Shown: positions 26,612 through 36,186, numbered from the stretch's first letter. The stretch is DNA of 64,000 nucleotides from a candidate division KSB1 bacterium (GCA_034506175.1 JAPDQB010000024.1:1-64000), one strand, 5' to 3'. Numbers and translations: made by a program. The notes: a model not told the origin generated them from the letters alone.

Positions 26612-27973
26612 ATGGCAAAATCAAAAATTTTAGTCGTTGACGACGAGCGGAATATCCGACGCTCAATCGAAATGATTTTAACAAGTGCGGGCTACGAGAT
26701 TACCGAAGCCGCCTCCGCCGCCAAACTCGCCGAGCAAAGCTTTGATTTGATGCTGCTGGATATCGTCATGCCGGGCGAGATGGACGGCTTGCAATTTCTG
26801 CAAAGCTTGAAAGGCGTGCCGAACCGGCCGGTTGCGGTCATCGTTTCCGGACAGGCGACGATTCAAAATGCGGTGGCGGCAACACGCGAGGGCGCGTATG
26901 ATTTCATCGAAAAGCCGATTTCCAAAGACAAACTTTTGCTCACGATCAAAAACGCTTTGGCGCAGCGCCGGCTGGCGGAAGAGAACGCGCGCTTGCGCCG
27001 CGAAGTCGGCGGCCAGTTTGCGATGATCGGTGAGAGCGAAACGCTGCAAAAAGTCCGCGAGCAAATCTCCCGCATCGCGCCAACGCACACTCGCGTGCTC
27101 ATTCTCGGCGAAAGCGGCACCGGCAAAGAGCTGGCCGCCCGCGCCATTCACGACGCCAGCGAGCGTTCGAAGCAGGCTTTTATCAAAGTAAATTGTGCCG
27201 CGATTCCGGAGGATTTGATCGAGAGCGAGTTGTTCGGCCACGAGAAGGGTGCATTCACCGGCGCGAGTGCGATGCGAGATGGCAAATTTTTACAGGCCGA
27301 TGGCGGCACGCTTTTTCTCGACGAAATCGGCGACATGAGCCTGCGCGTGCAAGCCAAAGTTTTGCGCGTTCTGCAAGAAGGTGAGTTCGAGCGCGTCGGC
27401 GGCAGCCAAACCCTGCGCGTTGACGTTCGCGTCGTTGCTGCCACCAACAAGAATCTCGAAGAAGAAGTGCGCCGCGGCCGCTTCCGCGAAGATTTGTGGT
27501 TTCGCCTGAACGTCGTGCCGATTTACATGCCCCCGCTGCGCCAACGCCAAGACGACATTCCGGCGTTGGTGCAGCATTTCATCGAGCTTTATTGCCGCGA
27601 AAACGGCTTTCGGTTGAAGCAGATGGCGCCGGAAGCGATGACGCGATTGCAAAACCACGACTGGCCGGGCAACATTCGCGAGCTGCGCAACGCCATCGAG
27701 CGATTGGTCATCATGACGCCGGCAGACGTTATTACCGCTGCCGATTTGCCGCTCTCGCTACAAACGCCGCAGCCCACACTCAAGCGCACATTCCAAGCCG
27801 GACAAACTTTGCGCGAGGTGCGCGATCAAGTCGAACGCGATTACATTCTCGCCTGTCTCGAAGCCACCGGCGGCAACATCACGCACGCGGCGCAAATTCT
27901 CGGCATCGAACGGAGCAATTTGCATAAGAAGATGCGTGCGCTGAGGATACAAATCAAGGATACAGCTTCTTGA
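26612..27973 (+). CDS. NtrC-family sigma54-dependent response regulator
   Basis: A 453-residue regulator. The receiver domain (1-120) has phospho-acceptor Asp50 in LMLLDIVMPG and Lys in FIEKPIS. The AAA+ domain has Walker A GESGTGKE, the sigma54-contact loop GAFTGA, Walker B TLFLDEIGD and the arginine-finger region FREDLWFRLN. A Fis-type HTH lies at the end (EATGGNITHAAQILGIERSN). It would activate sigma54 promoters when phosphorylated by the kinase encoded just upstream. The start at 26612 is where the receiver homology begins. Confidence 0.93.
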   Translation: MAKSKILVVDDERNIRRSIEMILTSAGYEITEAASAAKLAEQSFDLMLLDIVMPGEMDGLQFLQSLKGVPNRPVAVIVSGQATIQNAVAATREGAYDFIEKPISKDKLLLTIKNALAQRRLAEENARLRREVGGQFAMIGESETLQKVREQISRIAPTHTRVLILGESGTGKELAARAIHDASERSKQAFIKVNCAAIPEDLIESELFGHEKGAFTGASAMRDGKFLQADGGTLFLDEIGDMSLRVQAKVLRVLQEGEFERVGGSQTLRVDVRVVAATNKNLEEEVRRGRFREDLWFRLNVVPIYMPPLRQRQDDIPALVQHFIELYCRENGFRLKQMAPEAMTRLQNHDWPGNIRELRNAIERLVIMTPADVITAADLPLSLQTPQPTLKRTFQAGQTLREVRDQVERDYILACLEATGGNITHAAQILGIERSNLHKKMRALRIQIKDTAS

Positions 27974-28024
27974 ATGTCGCAACGAAAAGACGTTGTGAGA
28001 ACTCGATTCAAATTCGGAGGCAAC

Positions 28025-28441
28025 ATGAAAGCACACCTGCGCTGGCTGGGCCCAAATATGCAGTTCGAAGGCAAGACGGAATCCGGGCAAACCGTCAAAC
28101 TCGACAGCACAAAAGACAAAGCCGCGGCGATTGGCGCCTCGCCTGTGGAGATGGTGTTGCAAGCGCTCGGCGGCTGCACCGCCATGGACGTTGTTTCGAT
28201 TCTTCAGAAAATGCGGCGCACGATCAAATTCCTCACGCTGGAAATCGATGCCAAACGCCGTGAAGAGTATCCGCGCATTTTTACCCACATTCACATTCTT
28301 TATAAATTGACAAGCCCGGATGCGGCAGAGCATGAATTGGCACGCGCCATCAAACTTTCGGAAGAAAAGTACTGCTCGGTGAGCGGCATGTTGCGGCCGA
28401 CGGTGGAGATTACGACGAGCTATGAATTGCGCCGGGCCTGA
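28025..28441 (+). CDS. OsmC/Ohr-family protein
   Basis: A 138-residue cytoplasmic protein of the OsmC family, which reduces organic hydroperoxides with a pair of cysteines. The first reactive region is VLQALGGCTAMDVV and the second is EEKYCSVSGML. The start at 28025 has GGAGG seven bases upstream. It lies 50 bp after the response regulator and may be part of that operon or its target. Confidence 0.88.
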   Translation: MKAHLRWLGPNMQFEGKTESGQTVKLDSTKDKAAAIGASPVEMVLQALGGCTAMDVVSILQKMRRTIKFLTLEIDAKRREEYPRIFTHIHILYKLTSPDAAEHELARAIKLSEEKYCSVSGMLRPTVEITTSYELRRA

Positions 28442-28484
28442 GCGCTGCTTCACGAAAATTCATCAAGGACGATAAACCGGTGAA

Positions 28485-29810
28485 ATGACTTCATCTTCAT
28501 CTGCAAATCTCTTCACTCAACCCACGGCAGCAACATTTCGCTCTCGCGACCGTGAGTTTCCAATGTTTCGGGCGCTGCGCCATCGCAATTACCGTCTTTA
28601 TTTTTTCGGACAACTTTTTTCGTTGAGCGGCACGTGGATCCAGAACGTCGCGCAAGGCTGGCTGGTCTACGAGCTGACGCGCTCGCCGTTTTGGCTCGGT
28701 TTTGTCGGCTTTCTCAATTTCCTGCCGCTGTTTATCTTCTCGCTGCCGGCGGGAAGCCTTGCCGACCGCGTTTCAAAACACAAATTGTTGCTGGCTTTGC
28801 AGATTCCGCCCATGCTGCTCGCGTTTATCTTCGCCATTTTGATCTGGTCCAAAACCATAACGGTATCTTTGATCGGCATGTTGGCCTTTGGCTTTGGCGT
28901 GGTGAATGCTTTTGACCTGCCGGCCCGGCAGTCGTTTGCCATCGAGCTGGTCGGCAAAAAAGATCTGGCAAATGCGATCGCGCTCAACTCGGCGGCCTTC
29001 AACACGGCGCGTTTGCTCGGCCCGGCCATCGGCGGCATCGTCATCGCGACCGCCGGTGCCGGTTGGTGTCTGTTCATCAACGGTATTTCCTATCTCGCGG
29101 GAATTTGGGCGCTGACCGCCATGCGTTTTGAAAAAAGGCCGCGGCCGGAAAAAAATCATCTTTCGCTCAAAAATTCAATCGCAGAAATTTTTCTTTATAT
29201 TCGGCAAACCCGCCCGGTGTTTGGACTGCTGATGCTGGTGAGCGTCATGACGATTTTCGGCTGGTCGTTTTGGATCTTGATGCCGGTTTTCGCCAGCGCG
29301 ATTCTAAACGGCGGCGCCATCGAGCTTGGCAAGTTGATGTCATTCGGCGGCGTTGGCGCTTTGGGCAGCGCGTTAGTCGTGGCCGGTTTCGGCCATCGCT
29401 TGCTGCCGCGACGTCTGGTGTTTTATGGCGTGATTGTTTTTGTCACCGGCGTGACAGGGTTTGCGCTGTCAAAAACATTTTATCTGTCGCTGGCGATGGT
29501 GGCGATGGCCGGCTTTGGTCTGATTCTGTTTTATATCAATGCCAATAGCGCGCTGCAACGCCGGGTGCCGAATCATCTGCGTGGCCGGATGATGGGAGTT
29601 TATGCTTTGGTCTTCGGCGGGCTGTCGCCCTTCGGCAATTTACAGGTCGGGTTCCTGGCTGAAAAAATTGGCGCCCCTCGAGCCATTATTCTGGGCGCCG
29701 CCATTTGCGCCGGGATGGCGTATGTCGTTTCGCGCCTGGTGCCGCCCCAACCGCGTAAACGCAAAGAGAAAATCTCTCCACTCTCGCCCGTTGATCCGGC
29801 TGCCGCCTAA
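28485..29810 (+). CDS. MFS transporter, EntS/MFS_3-like
   Basis: A 441-residue integral membrane protein with 10-12 hydrophobic helices. The opening FRALRHRNYRLYFFGQLFSL then SGTWIQNVAQGWLVY is characteristic of the enterobactin-exporter-like MFS_3 group. The loop motif GSLADRVSKHKLL corresponds to the MFS signature between helices 2 and 3, and QSFAIELVGKKDLANAIALNS is another family hallmark. The substrate is unknown. The start could also be ATG 28563, which removes a polar 26-residue leader. Confidence 0.85.
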   Translation: MTSSSSANLFTQPTAATFRSRDREFPMFRALRHRNYRLYFFGQLFSLSGTWIQNVAQGWLVYELTRSPFWLGFVGFLNFLPLFIFSLPAGSLADRVSKHKLLLALQIPPMLLAFIFAILIWSKTITVSLIGMLAFGFGVVNAFDLPARQSFAIELVGKKDLANAIALNSAAFNTARLLGPAIGGIVIATAGAGWCLFINGISYLAGIWALTAMRFEKRPRPEKNHLSLKNSIAEIFLYIRQTRPVFGLLMLVSVMTIFGWSFWILMPVFASAILNGGAIELGKLMSFGGVGALGSALVVAGFGHRLLPRRLVFYGVIVFVTGVTGFALSKTFYLSLAMVAMAGFGLILFYINANSALQRRVPNHLRGRMMGVYALVFGGLSPFGNLQVGFLAEKIGAPRAIILGAAICAGMAYVVSRLVPPQPRKRKEKISPLSPVDPAAA

Positions 29811-29817
29811 AAAGATT

Positions 29818-30642
29818 TTACTCTGCGGTCGACTTTAGGAAAAAGTAAAACGACACCGCAAAGCTGGTTTCAAAAACTGCCGTCGCGATGCCGGAATAAC
29901 GATCGTAGTCCTTGGTGCGCTGATAAAATTTTTCTCTCTGCGCCGGCAGGCCGGTGGTGAGATACTGATCGTAGAAATGATCGGCTTTATCTTTCAATAA
30001 AATGGCGGCGACGCCGGAGGCCAGACTCAAGCCGGCCGCTGCCAAGGAAATTCGGCGATTGCGAGTTAGATGAAAACGCCGGCGGGAGGCTTCGTCTTCG
30101 TGCAGAACCGTCCAATCTTTTTCCGGTTTTAATGTAACGGCATAAAGACGCGTTTCCGCCAAGCCTTCCTTTGTTTTTCCAATTTGCAATTGTTCGGCTT
30201 GATAACCGGCTTTGCGAATTTCGACGTAAGCGATCTCGTCTTCCGGCAAGCGCAACACCAGCGGCGTTGTGCCTTGCAAAACGCCGTCGAGATAAACTTC
30301 CGCGCCGAACGGCATCGAATTGATCGAATAGCCTTTCTGAAAATGCGCCGTAAAATGGAGGGTATCGCCGGCGCTGAGCGAGCAGGTTTCCACCCAATCA
30401 AAATCGAGCCAGCTTTCCGGCTGGGCGCGCTTGACGGCGATCTCATGCTTGCCGGGGGGAAGTAAATGATTTTGCAACGGCGTAAAACCGGCTTCTTTGC
30501 CATCAATGAGAATGGGAAGGCCGGGGTATTGAGATTCTACTGAAATAACTGCGTGACCGGTCGATTCAGCTTGCTGGGCGAAAGTGATGGTGCATACGAC
30601 CCAAAGCGTAACGCTGGAAAATGCAATAAGATGAAATTTCAT
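29818..30642 (-). CDS. PEGA-domain exported protein
   Basis: A 274-residue protein with a signal peptide (SSVTLWVVCTITFAQ). Two PEGA repeats follow (about 32-70 with YPGLPILIDGKEAGFTPL, and about 110-150 with SMPFGAEVYLDGVLQGTTPL). Near the C-terminus there are one or two hydrophobic segments. PEGA domains are surface or wall-associated beta modules; no enzymatic role is expected. It is convergent with the MFS gene, 7 bp between stops, with no clear terminator. Confidence 0.82.
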   Translation of the reverse strand: MKFHLIAFSSVTLWVVCTITFAQQAESTGHAVISVESQYPGLPILIDGKEAGFTPLQNHLLPPGKHEIAVKRAQPESWLDFDWVETCSLSAGDTLHFTAHFQKGYSINSMPFGAEVYLDGVLQGTTPLVLRLPEDEIAYVEIRKAGYQAEQLQIGKTKEGLAETRLYAVTLKPEKDWTVLHEDEASRRRFHLTRNRRISLAAAGLSLASGVAAILLKDKADHFYDQYLTTGLPAQREKFYQRTKDYDRYSGIATAVFETSFAVSFYFFLKSTAE

Positions 30643-30680
30643 TTTGTGGAATCAGATTACTGACAAGAAAAACAAAGTAA

Positions 30681-31274
30681 TTATGTTGCACTACTCTTTG
30701 TACCAGACGTAAGTATTTTTTCTTGATCATTTGAAGAGTTTTCATGTCGAGCTCTTTTTTCCAAGGTTATCTCGCGATGTCCCATTTTGATGGTAATTTT
30801 GTAGTAATGACCGATAAGTGCAGCGACAAGAGACAACACGATCGACAGCAAAACCAAGGCAGCGATGAAGATAGTTAAATAGATTGCCACGGCGCGATAA
30901 CTTACGAGCGAAGCGAATTGAATATTCGGAAACGCAAGCAAAAAAAATACGCCCAAAAGAATATTAATTGCCAGCAAAACGACGAAAATCGGATATGAAG
31001 GCGTCTTTAAGGAAATTTCATTTAAAGATTGACGGGATTTAGAAATTTTCTCAAGAGGTGATGAAATATGCCCTTCAGTGTTTAATTTCATATACAAGAC
31101 TGCCAGTGGGAAAATTAATAATACAGTAATCCCCAAAACGAGAGTTATGTACCACTCATCCTGAAGTTTATCAAAAAAAGGTAGACAAAGTATATGAGCG
31201 GTAACGAATGCGCCAAGAAGCGTTAAATATTTACGCGTTTGGTCGCCATAAAAAAAATGATAAATCTCATTCAT
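30681..31274 (-). CDS. Four-helix membrane protein, unknown
   Basis: A 197-residue protein starting MNEIYHFFYGDQTRKYLTLL. Four hydrophobic helices are visible (about 16-35, 42-62, 97-118 and 130-158), followed by a charged C-terminal tail. No family recognised. The start at 31274 lies within the last codons of the upstream gene (8-bp overlap), so the two are a coupled pair; the in-frame extension to 31373 runs antiparallel through the partner and is rejected. Confidence 0.65.
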   Translation of the reverse strand: MNEIYHFFYGDQTRKYLTLLGAFVTAHILCLPFFDKLQDEWYITLVLGITVLLIFPLAVLYMKLNTEGHISSPLEKISKSRQSLNEISLKTPSYPIFVVLLAINILLGVFFLLAFPNIQFASLVSYRAVAIYLTIFIAALVLLSIVLSLVAALIGHYYKITIKMGHREITLEKRARHENSSNDQEKILTSGTKSSAT

Positions 31275-31626
31275 GTTGTATCTCTCTTTCTTCTTTTGCA
31301 AACTCGCCACTCTCCACTTTGATTTCATCTTTGGCAAAGCGGAACCTTCGTATGATGACGATAAGAATCTCAACGAGAAGAGTCAGGCTAAACAAACCCC
31401 ACAAGGTAACAAGGACTCTGAAATGACCGGTTTCGAGCAGTTCTCTTCTTTCTTCAGTCAGAGGGGTTAAGGCGATAACATAATGCCCTATGGATATCAG
31501 AAGCATCAGCAAAATAAACTTAAGACCATCCCCTACGAGCAGCTTAAAGACTTCTCGATTTTCAAGCCAAACTTCCCAAAGCCAGAATCTTGCCTTGTGT
31601 CCTTCTGCATGTTTTTTGCTCACCAC
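31267..31626 (-). CDS. Two-helix membrane protein, partner of the next gene
   Basis: A 119-residue protein: a basic amphipathic start (MVSKKHAEGHKARFWLWEVW), two transmembrane helices (about 35-53 and 71-91) and a charged tail (KDEIKVESGEFAKEEREI). No family recognised. It overlaps the four-helix protein gene by 8 bp and probably forms a complex with it. Confidence 0.6.
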   Translation of the reverse strand: MVSKKHAEGHKARFWLWEVWLENREVFKLLVGDGLKFILLMLLISIGHYVIALTPLTEERRELLETGHFRVLVTLWGLFSLTLLVEILIVIIRRFRFAKDEIKVESGEFAKEEREIQHE

Positions 31627-31768
31627 CAGCCTCTTATACGAATGATTGGCCTACGATAGACTAAAAATTGTCGTTCTGTATTTCATCAGAATACAATTAA
31701 ATCATCCTCACATCGTCAATCCATAAATAAAAACATTTTTGTCGAAAATCAAGAGGCAATTTCAAAGG

Positions 31769-32422
31769 TTATTGATCAGAATGTTCCATGCCAATCTTCG
31801 CTGCTTCCCACAAGCGTCGATATTCAGCTCGCACGCTGGCATCCAATTTTTCTTCCAATTCAAGCGGAAGATTTATAGAAATAATCAAATCCTGAACATC
31901 GGCAAGATCGCGCAACCGATGCGGAGCCGTCAAGCCCGAGGCCAGTTTAAGCTCGATCAACTTTTCAAGAGTGATAAATCGAACCGCTTCACGTTCAATG
32001 CTGGCTCCGGTTGGATCGGGAAAGACCACCGGCTTCGGCAAGCCATCACCGGGAAATTCGCCGGCGGTGACGATCTCAATTTTGACTCGGGATGCAGTGT
32101 CAACAAAAGTTTTTTTGGAGCCGGCAAAGGCAGGTACGTAGCCACGCCCGATAAAGTTTTCCCGAAATTTTTGCAAGCCCTCAGGCGTCATCAAAACGTC
32201 TACATCCAGGGTCAAGCGAGGATGACCATGCGCTGTCACCGCCATGCCGTCGATCACAGCGTAAGCGATGCCCTCGGCATCAAGACGTTTTGCCAATCGG
32301 CGCATGGATTCATAGACGACACCTTGTTCCATAAAAAAATCCTCCGCGAGATTCAAAATTTCTCGAAACGAAAGCTCGCTTCTCTTGGGTCGTTCGACGG
32401 CGGTATTTTCCGGCATCATCAT
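31769..32422 (-). CDS. Nucleotidyltransferase-fold protein (AbiEii/DUF1814-like)
   Basis: A 217-residue protein with a minimal nucleotidyltransferase core: YAVIDGMAVTAHGHPRLTLDVDVLM gives the Gly-Xaa-Ala strand and the DVD metal pair. A third acidic residue sits in RVKIEIVTAGEFPGDG. The C-terminal helical part (LEKLIELKLASGL then RLRDLADVQDLI) is typical of the group whose members act as toxins in abortive-infection pairs. No antitoxin gene is adjacent, so it may be solitary or have another role. Confidence 0.75.
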   Translation of the reverse strand: MMMPENTAVERPKRSELSFREILNLAEDFFMEQGVVYESMRRLAKRLDAEGIAYAVIDGMAVTAHGHPRLTLDVDVLMTPEGLQKFRENFIGRGYVPAFAGSKKTFVDTASRVKIEIVTAGEFPGDGLPKPVVFPDPTGASIEREAVRFITLEKLIELKLASGLTAPHRLRDLADVQDLIISINLPLELEEKLDASVRAEYRRLWEAAKIGMEHSDQ

Positions 32423-32524
32423 GATGAAAAGATCTAAAAACTGTTCAATGGCCTGTTGTTGTCAACTTGTTGAAATATAAGAAACTCATTGACTGATCGC
32501 AAGAACTTCATTATCTTGTCTACC

Positions 32525-33688
32525 ATGCGGACGGCAAACTTGGTGCAACTGGTGCGCGATGCCGGCGTCGTCGGCGCAGGCGGTGCGGGTTTTCCCACCT
32601 ACAAAAAGATCGATGCCCGCGTCGATATCGTCATCGCCAATGGCGCGGAATGCGAGCCTTTGCTCTTCATGGAAGATGTTTATCCGGCCGGCGATGAGTA
32701 CGAAGTGGTTTATCACAGCACCGGCCGCCGCATTCCGAGCGGCGGCATTCCGCTGCACATCGGCGTGGTGGTGCAAAATGTCGAAACCTTGTATCACATT
32801 CATCGCGCCAGCCAAGGCCAGCCGGTGACGCATTCGCTGATGACGGTACACGGCCATGTCAAACAGCCGCTCACCGCGTGGTTTCCCGTCGGGATGAGTT
32901 ACGGCGAGGCTCTGCAAGTGGCAGGCGGCGCTACCATCGACGATTTTGTTTTGCTCGACGGCGGTCCGATGATGGGCAAAGTGGTGACGGATTTAACCAC
33001 GCCGGTGACGCGCGTCTCCAGCGGCATCATTGTGATTGGCCGCGCCACGCATTTAGCCGAACGCAAAATGCAATCGGAGCAAGCCTTCAAGCGCATCGGC
33101 AAATCGGCCTGCGATCAATGCAGCCTGTGCACCGAAATGTGCCCGCGTTATTTGCTGGGTTATCCGATTCAGCCGCATCTCGTCATGCGCTCGCTGCTCA
33201 CCACCGGGCCAATGAGTGACACGCTCACACATTGGGCGCAGGCGTGCTGCGAGTGCAACATCTGCTCGCTCTGGGCCTGCCTGGAGGAGCTGGATCCGCG
33301 CAACGTTTGCGTGGTGACGAAAAGAGATTTGAAGCAACAGGGCAAATGGCTTTCGTCTGAAGAGTTGCAGAAGCTCACCAAATCCGTGCATCCGCTGAAA
33401 TCGTATCGTTCGGTGCCGACGGAGCGGCTGGCGCGGCGGTTGGGCTTGTATCAATTCAAGAGTGATGCGCCGCTCTACACCGAAAAGATCGCACCGAAAA
33501 GCGTGGCGATTTCCCTGCAACCTTCAGTCGGCGTGCCGCCCACGCCGGTCGTGCGAGTTGGCGATCGCGTGCACGAAGGTGTAATGATCGCCGCGGCCTC
33601 GGAGACGGCATTGAACGTGCCGGCACATGCGAGCATGGACGGGCAAGTCACGGCGGCGGGGCAAAGCATTGTCATCACGAAAACGTGA
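32525..33688 (+). CDS. RnfC/PduS-like iron-sulfur flavoprotein with internal deletion
   Basis: A 387-residue protein of the PduS/RnfC group. PduS recycles cobalamin or NADH electrons inside bacterial microcompartments. The NADH/FMN region GAGGAGFPTYKK is intact, as are two ferredoxin sites (CDQCSLCTEMCPRYLLGYP, and CCECNICSLWACLEELDP) and the C-terminal barrel. But IANGAECEPLL is followed immediately by FMEDVYPAGDEYEVVY. Relatives have roughly fifty residues between these, so there is an in-frame deletion and activity is doubtful. The start at 32525 begins the conserved protein. The microcompartment shell gene follows 60 bp downstream. Confidence 0.85.
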   Translation: MRTANLVQLVRDAGVVGAGGAGFPTYKKIDARVDIVIANGAECEPLLFMEDVYPAGDEYEVVYHSTGRRIPSGGIPLHIGVVVQNVETLYHIHRASQGQPVTHSLMTVHGHVKQPLTAWFPVGMSYGEALQVAGGATIDDFVLLDGGPMMGKVVTDLTTPVTRVSSGIIVIGRATHLAERKMQSEQAFKRIGKSACDQCSLCTEMCPRYLLGYPIQPHLVMRSLLTTGPMSDTLTHWAQACCECNICSLWACLEELDPRNVCVVTKRDLKQQGKWLSSEELQKLTKSVHPLKSYRSVPTERLARRLGLYQFKSDAPLYTEKIAPKSVAISLQPSVGVPPTPVVRVGDRVHEGVMIAAASETALNVPAHASMDGQVTAAGQSIVITKT

Positions 33689-33748
33689 ATCACAATAAAA
33701 ATTGAAAATTGTAAATTTGCAATTTAAAATTCTTTTAATGGAACAAGC

Positions 33749-34297
33749 ATGCAAAACGCCATCGGCTTAATTGAGCTCACCTCGATTGCCAAGGGCTACG
33801 AAGTGGCAGACGCACTGCTGAAAACCGCGCAAGTGCAAATGGTATTCAACCGGACGATTTGTCCGGGCAAATTTATGGTGATGGTTGCCGGCGAAACCGC
33901 CGCGGTGACTTCCAGCCTCGAGATGGGAATGGAAATCGGCGGCGAGACGGTGGTGGATAACTTGCTCATTCCCAACGTGCATCCAGAGGTGTTTCCGGCG
34001 ATCAGCGGCACGCGCGTGATCACCGAGACCGGCGCGTTGGGCATCATCGAAACGTTTTCCGTGGCCTCGATCATCGAAGCGGCCGATGCCGCGGTGAAGG
34101 CGGCGAATGTGCAGTTGCTGCAAATTCATCTCGCCATGGCCATCGGCGGCAAGGGTTATGCGACGCTGACCGGCGAAGTCCCCGCCGTCACTGCCGCTGT
34201 GGAAGCCGGCGCGGATTTCATTCGTAACAAAGGCTTGTTGGTCAACAAAGTGGTGATTCCCCAGCCGCGGCCGGAGGTGTTGGAGGATAGAATTTAA
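33749..34297 (+). CDS. PduT-like tandem-BMC shell protein
   Basis: A 182-residue protein with two bacterial-microcompartment (BMC) domains in tandem: AIGLIELTSIAKGYEVADALLK (about 4-25) and ALGIIETFSVASIIEAADAAVK (about 95-117). Trimers of such proteins tile shell facets. Cys38 in RTICPGKF is at the position that binds a [4Fe-4S] cluster on the three-fold axis of PduT. The RnfC/PduS-like gene just upstream is the expected electron-transfer partner. No other shell gene or core enzyme is in the window, because an insertion sequence interrupts the locus immediately after. Confidence 0.92.
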   Translation: MQNAIGLIELTSIAKGYEVADALLKTAQVQMVFNRTICPGKFMVMVAGETAAVTSSLEMGMEIGGETVVDNLLIPNVHPEVFPAISGTRVITETGALGIIETFSVASIIEAADAAVKAANVQLLQIHLAMAIGGKGYATLTGEVPAVTAAVEAGADFIRNKGLLVNKVVIPQPRPEVLEDRI

Positions 34298-34354
34298 TCG
34301 ACAGTCGCAACGGCATGGGCAAAATTTGAAAATTGAACTTCCAAAGGGGGCGTG

Positions 34355-34420
34355 ATGTGGAATAAAGTTGCCGCGGTCGTATTGAATCTTACGGATGCAG
34401 TCAGGTCGAAAGGATATTAC
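34355..34420 (+). pseudogene. 5' stub of a gene cut by an insertion sequence
   Basis: After a ribosome-like AAAGGGGG, an ATG at 34355 opens MWNKVAAVVLNLTDAVRSKG, then runs straight into the 3' end of the transposase. It is probably the third gene of the microcompartment operon, truncated by the insertion. Too short to identify. Confidence 0.4.
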
Positions 34421-35971
34421 GCCGCGCGCAGGCCGTATTCCAATTCCGCCAGCTCGTTGATCAGGAGCAAGCGGAGATTGAAATTGGCCCCATGCATCCG
34501 CTTGAGATGCGTGCGCACGATGGCGAACAGTTCTTTGGCATTGATGAGCAATGCCCGGAGTTGTTTGCGCCAGAACGCGGTGGCCACCGGCACTTCGCCT
34601 TCGGCAGCTTTTTCAGCCACAATCAGCTTGCTGAGATGGCGATGTGCCCACGGCGCTTGAATTTTGCCGCGTTCCCGGCGGGCCTGAAAAATCACTACGG
34701 CGGTTTTAATCGCGGCGGGCTCGAACGCACTTAAAAATGTTCGCAAGCTGCCGTTGGAATCCGTGGGCAAAAGATCGAAGCGCGTGAACGCGTCGTCCAA
34801 CAACTCGCGCGAGCGCGGATCGGGTTGTGCCTGGCGCGAAGAAGGCCGCTCGTGTTGCGCCTTCAACCGTTTGAGAAAAGCCCGGTCTCGCGCCCGTTGT
34901 CGAAAATCGGGCACATACTCATAAAGCACTTGCGCGCGGCCCTTGCCGCCAAACTTGGCGCGCGGCATCGGCGAGATCAACAAACTCGATCTTGCGAACG
35001 AACTCGTGTTGCACGGTGGCGTTGAGCGCTTCGACTTTACCGTTGGGTTGAGGCTCGCGTGCGACGAAATAATCGATGCTGTATTCCACCAACAGATTTT
35101 CAAAGCGCGTCACGCCGGTCCAGGAATAAAACGCGGTGCCGCGATCGCTCATCACCGCTTCGGGCTTGCCGTAGCGCGTGATCGCCTTTTCCAGCGCCTC
35201 GATCACGGCATCGGCGTTCTCGGTTTCGACCAGCCTCCAGCCGGCGATGAAGCGCGAGAAATCATCTTCGATGAACAGCAACATCTGTTTTTGTTTGTAA
35301 CCGTGCAGGTGGAAGAAGTCGAGATGATAAAACTGGCGCGGCTGCACCGCCTCGTAACTGCCGGTGTGTTCCTTGCGTTTGATGCAAGACGTTACATAGC
35401 CGTGCTCTTCCATGAGATTACGCACGGTGTTGACCGACATCTTGTAACCCAAGCGGCGGAGCTGGTTCTTAATCTGGCTCGGGCCCGGCAGCGGATGCTG
35501 CTTCCAGGTGTTGAGCATCAGTTGATCCCGCTCGTTGAGTGGCATGGCTTCCGCGCTTGACGCGTCTGACAAATCTGAAGTCTCGCACGTCCCGCTGGCG
35601 GGATTCTCGCTGCACGGTGCCGCCCCGCATCGCGGGGTTGATGTCAAAGAACTGGCTTGCTCCCCGGCGGGCGTAGCCTGAGCGGGCTTGCGCCGCTCGC
35701 TCTCGGTCACGACTACTGGAAGTGGCGTGCGGCCAGAAGGGGCAACATTCGCTGATGTCACATCCTTATGGGCATCGCCTGCTGTAGCTCTTCGGACTTG
35801 ACGTTGCGATCGCGAGATGGTCCAGATGTTACAGCCATACTTTCTCATCGTCTCGGCAGGATCTTGCCCTGCTGCAAAGTGCAGAATCTCCTGTTTCATC
35901 GCTCGAGAATGGCGCTTGCCGCGCGCGGGAATCCGCTTGGACGATTTCTTATTGTGCATGACAGCCTCCAT
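34417..35971 (-). pseudogene. DDE integrase-type transposase, frameshifted
   Basis: A transposase with an N-terminal HTH (ALKQEILHF-like KQEILHFAAGQDPAETMRKY) and an integrase core holding all three acids: YHLDFFHLHG, VMSDRGTAF, and NGKVEALNATVQHE. The frame breaks near 34930. The continuation, starting about KFGGKGRAQVLYEYVPDF, lies in another frame and ends ELAELEYGLRAA at 34417. The linker between HTH and core (about residues 80-150) is unusually long, Pro/Ala/Ser-rich, and coded by palindromic GC-rich DNA. Superficially IS3/IS481-like; no terminal inverted repeats found by eye. Confidence 0.75.
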
Positions 35972-36044
35972 GGTTGGGATTAAAGTTTGTCTCCCAAACC
36001 CAGAGTCTGTATTGACAAACGCGAGCAAATTTTTTGACGATGTC

Positions 36045-36151
36045 GTAACGCAGGCTTCCAGCCTGCAAACGAAGGCAAACTGGAAGCTTGCGCTACAAAA
36101 AACTTCGCAGTCGTGCCTGCCCTGCCGCAGGCCAGGGATAGTTTTTCGAGA
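36045..36151. repeat. Dispersed repeat, copy 2 (matches 5212-5318)
   Basis: The sequence GTAACGCAGGCTTCCAGCC ... CAGGGATAG and a T-run closely match copy 1 over about 107 bp. It lies between the transposase 5' end and the M1 peptidase gene and encodes nothing. Confidence 0.8.
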
Positions 36152-36186
36152 GCAATACTATATAAATTCACAGAGAGAGGAGGAGT

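Noticed and set aside
31739..32437. Plus-strand open frame of 232 codons
   Set aside because: Antisense to the nucleotidyltransferase-fold gene, which carries the DVD motif.
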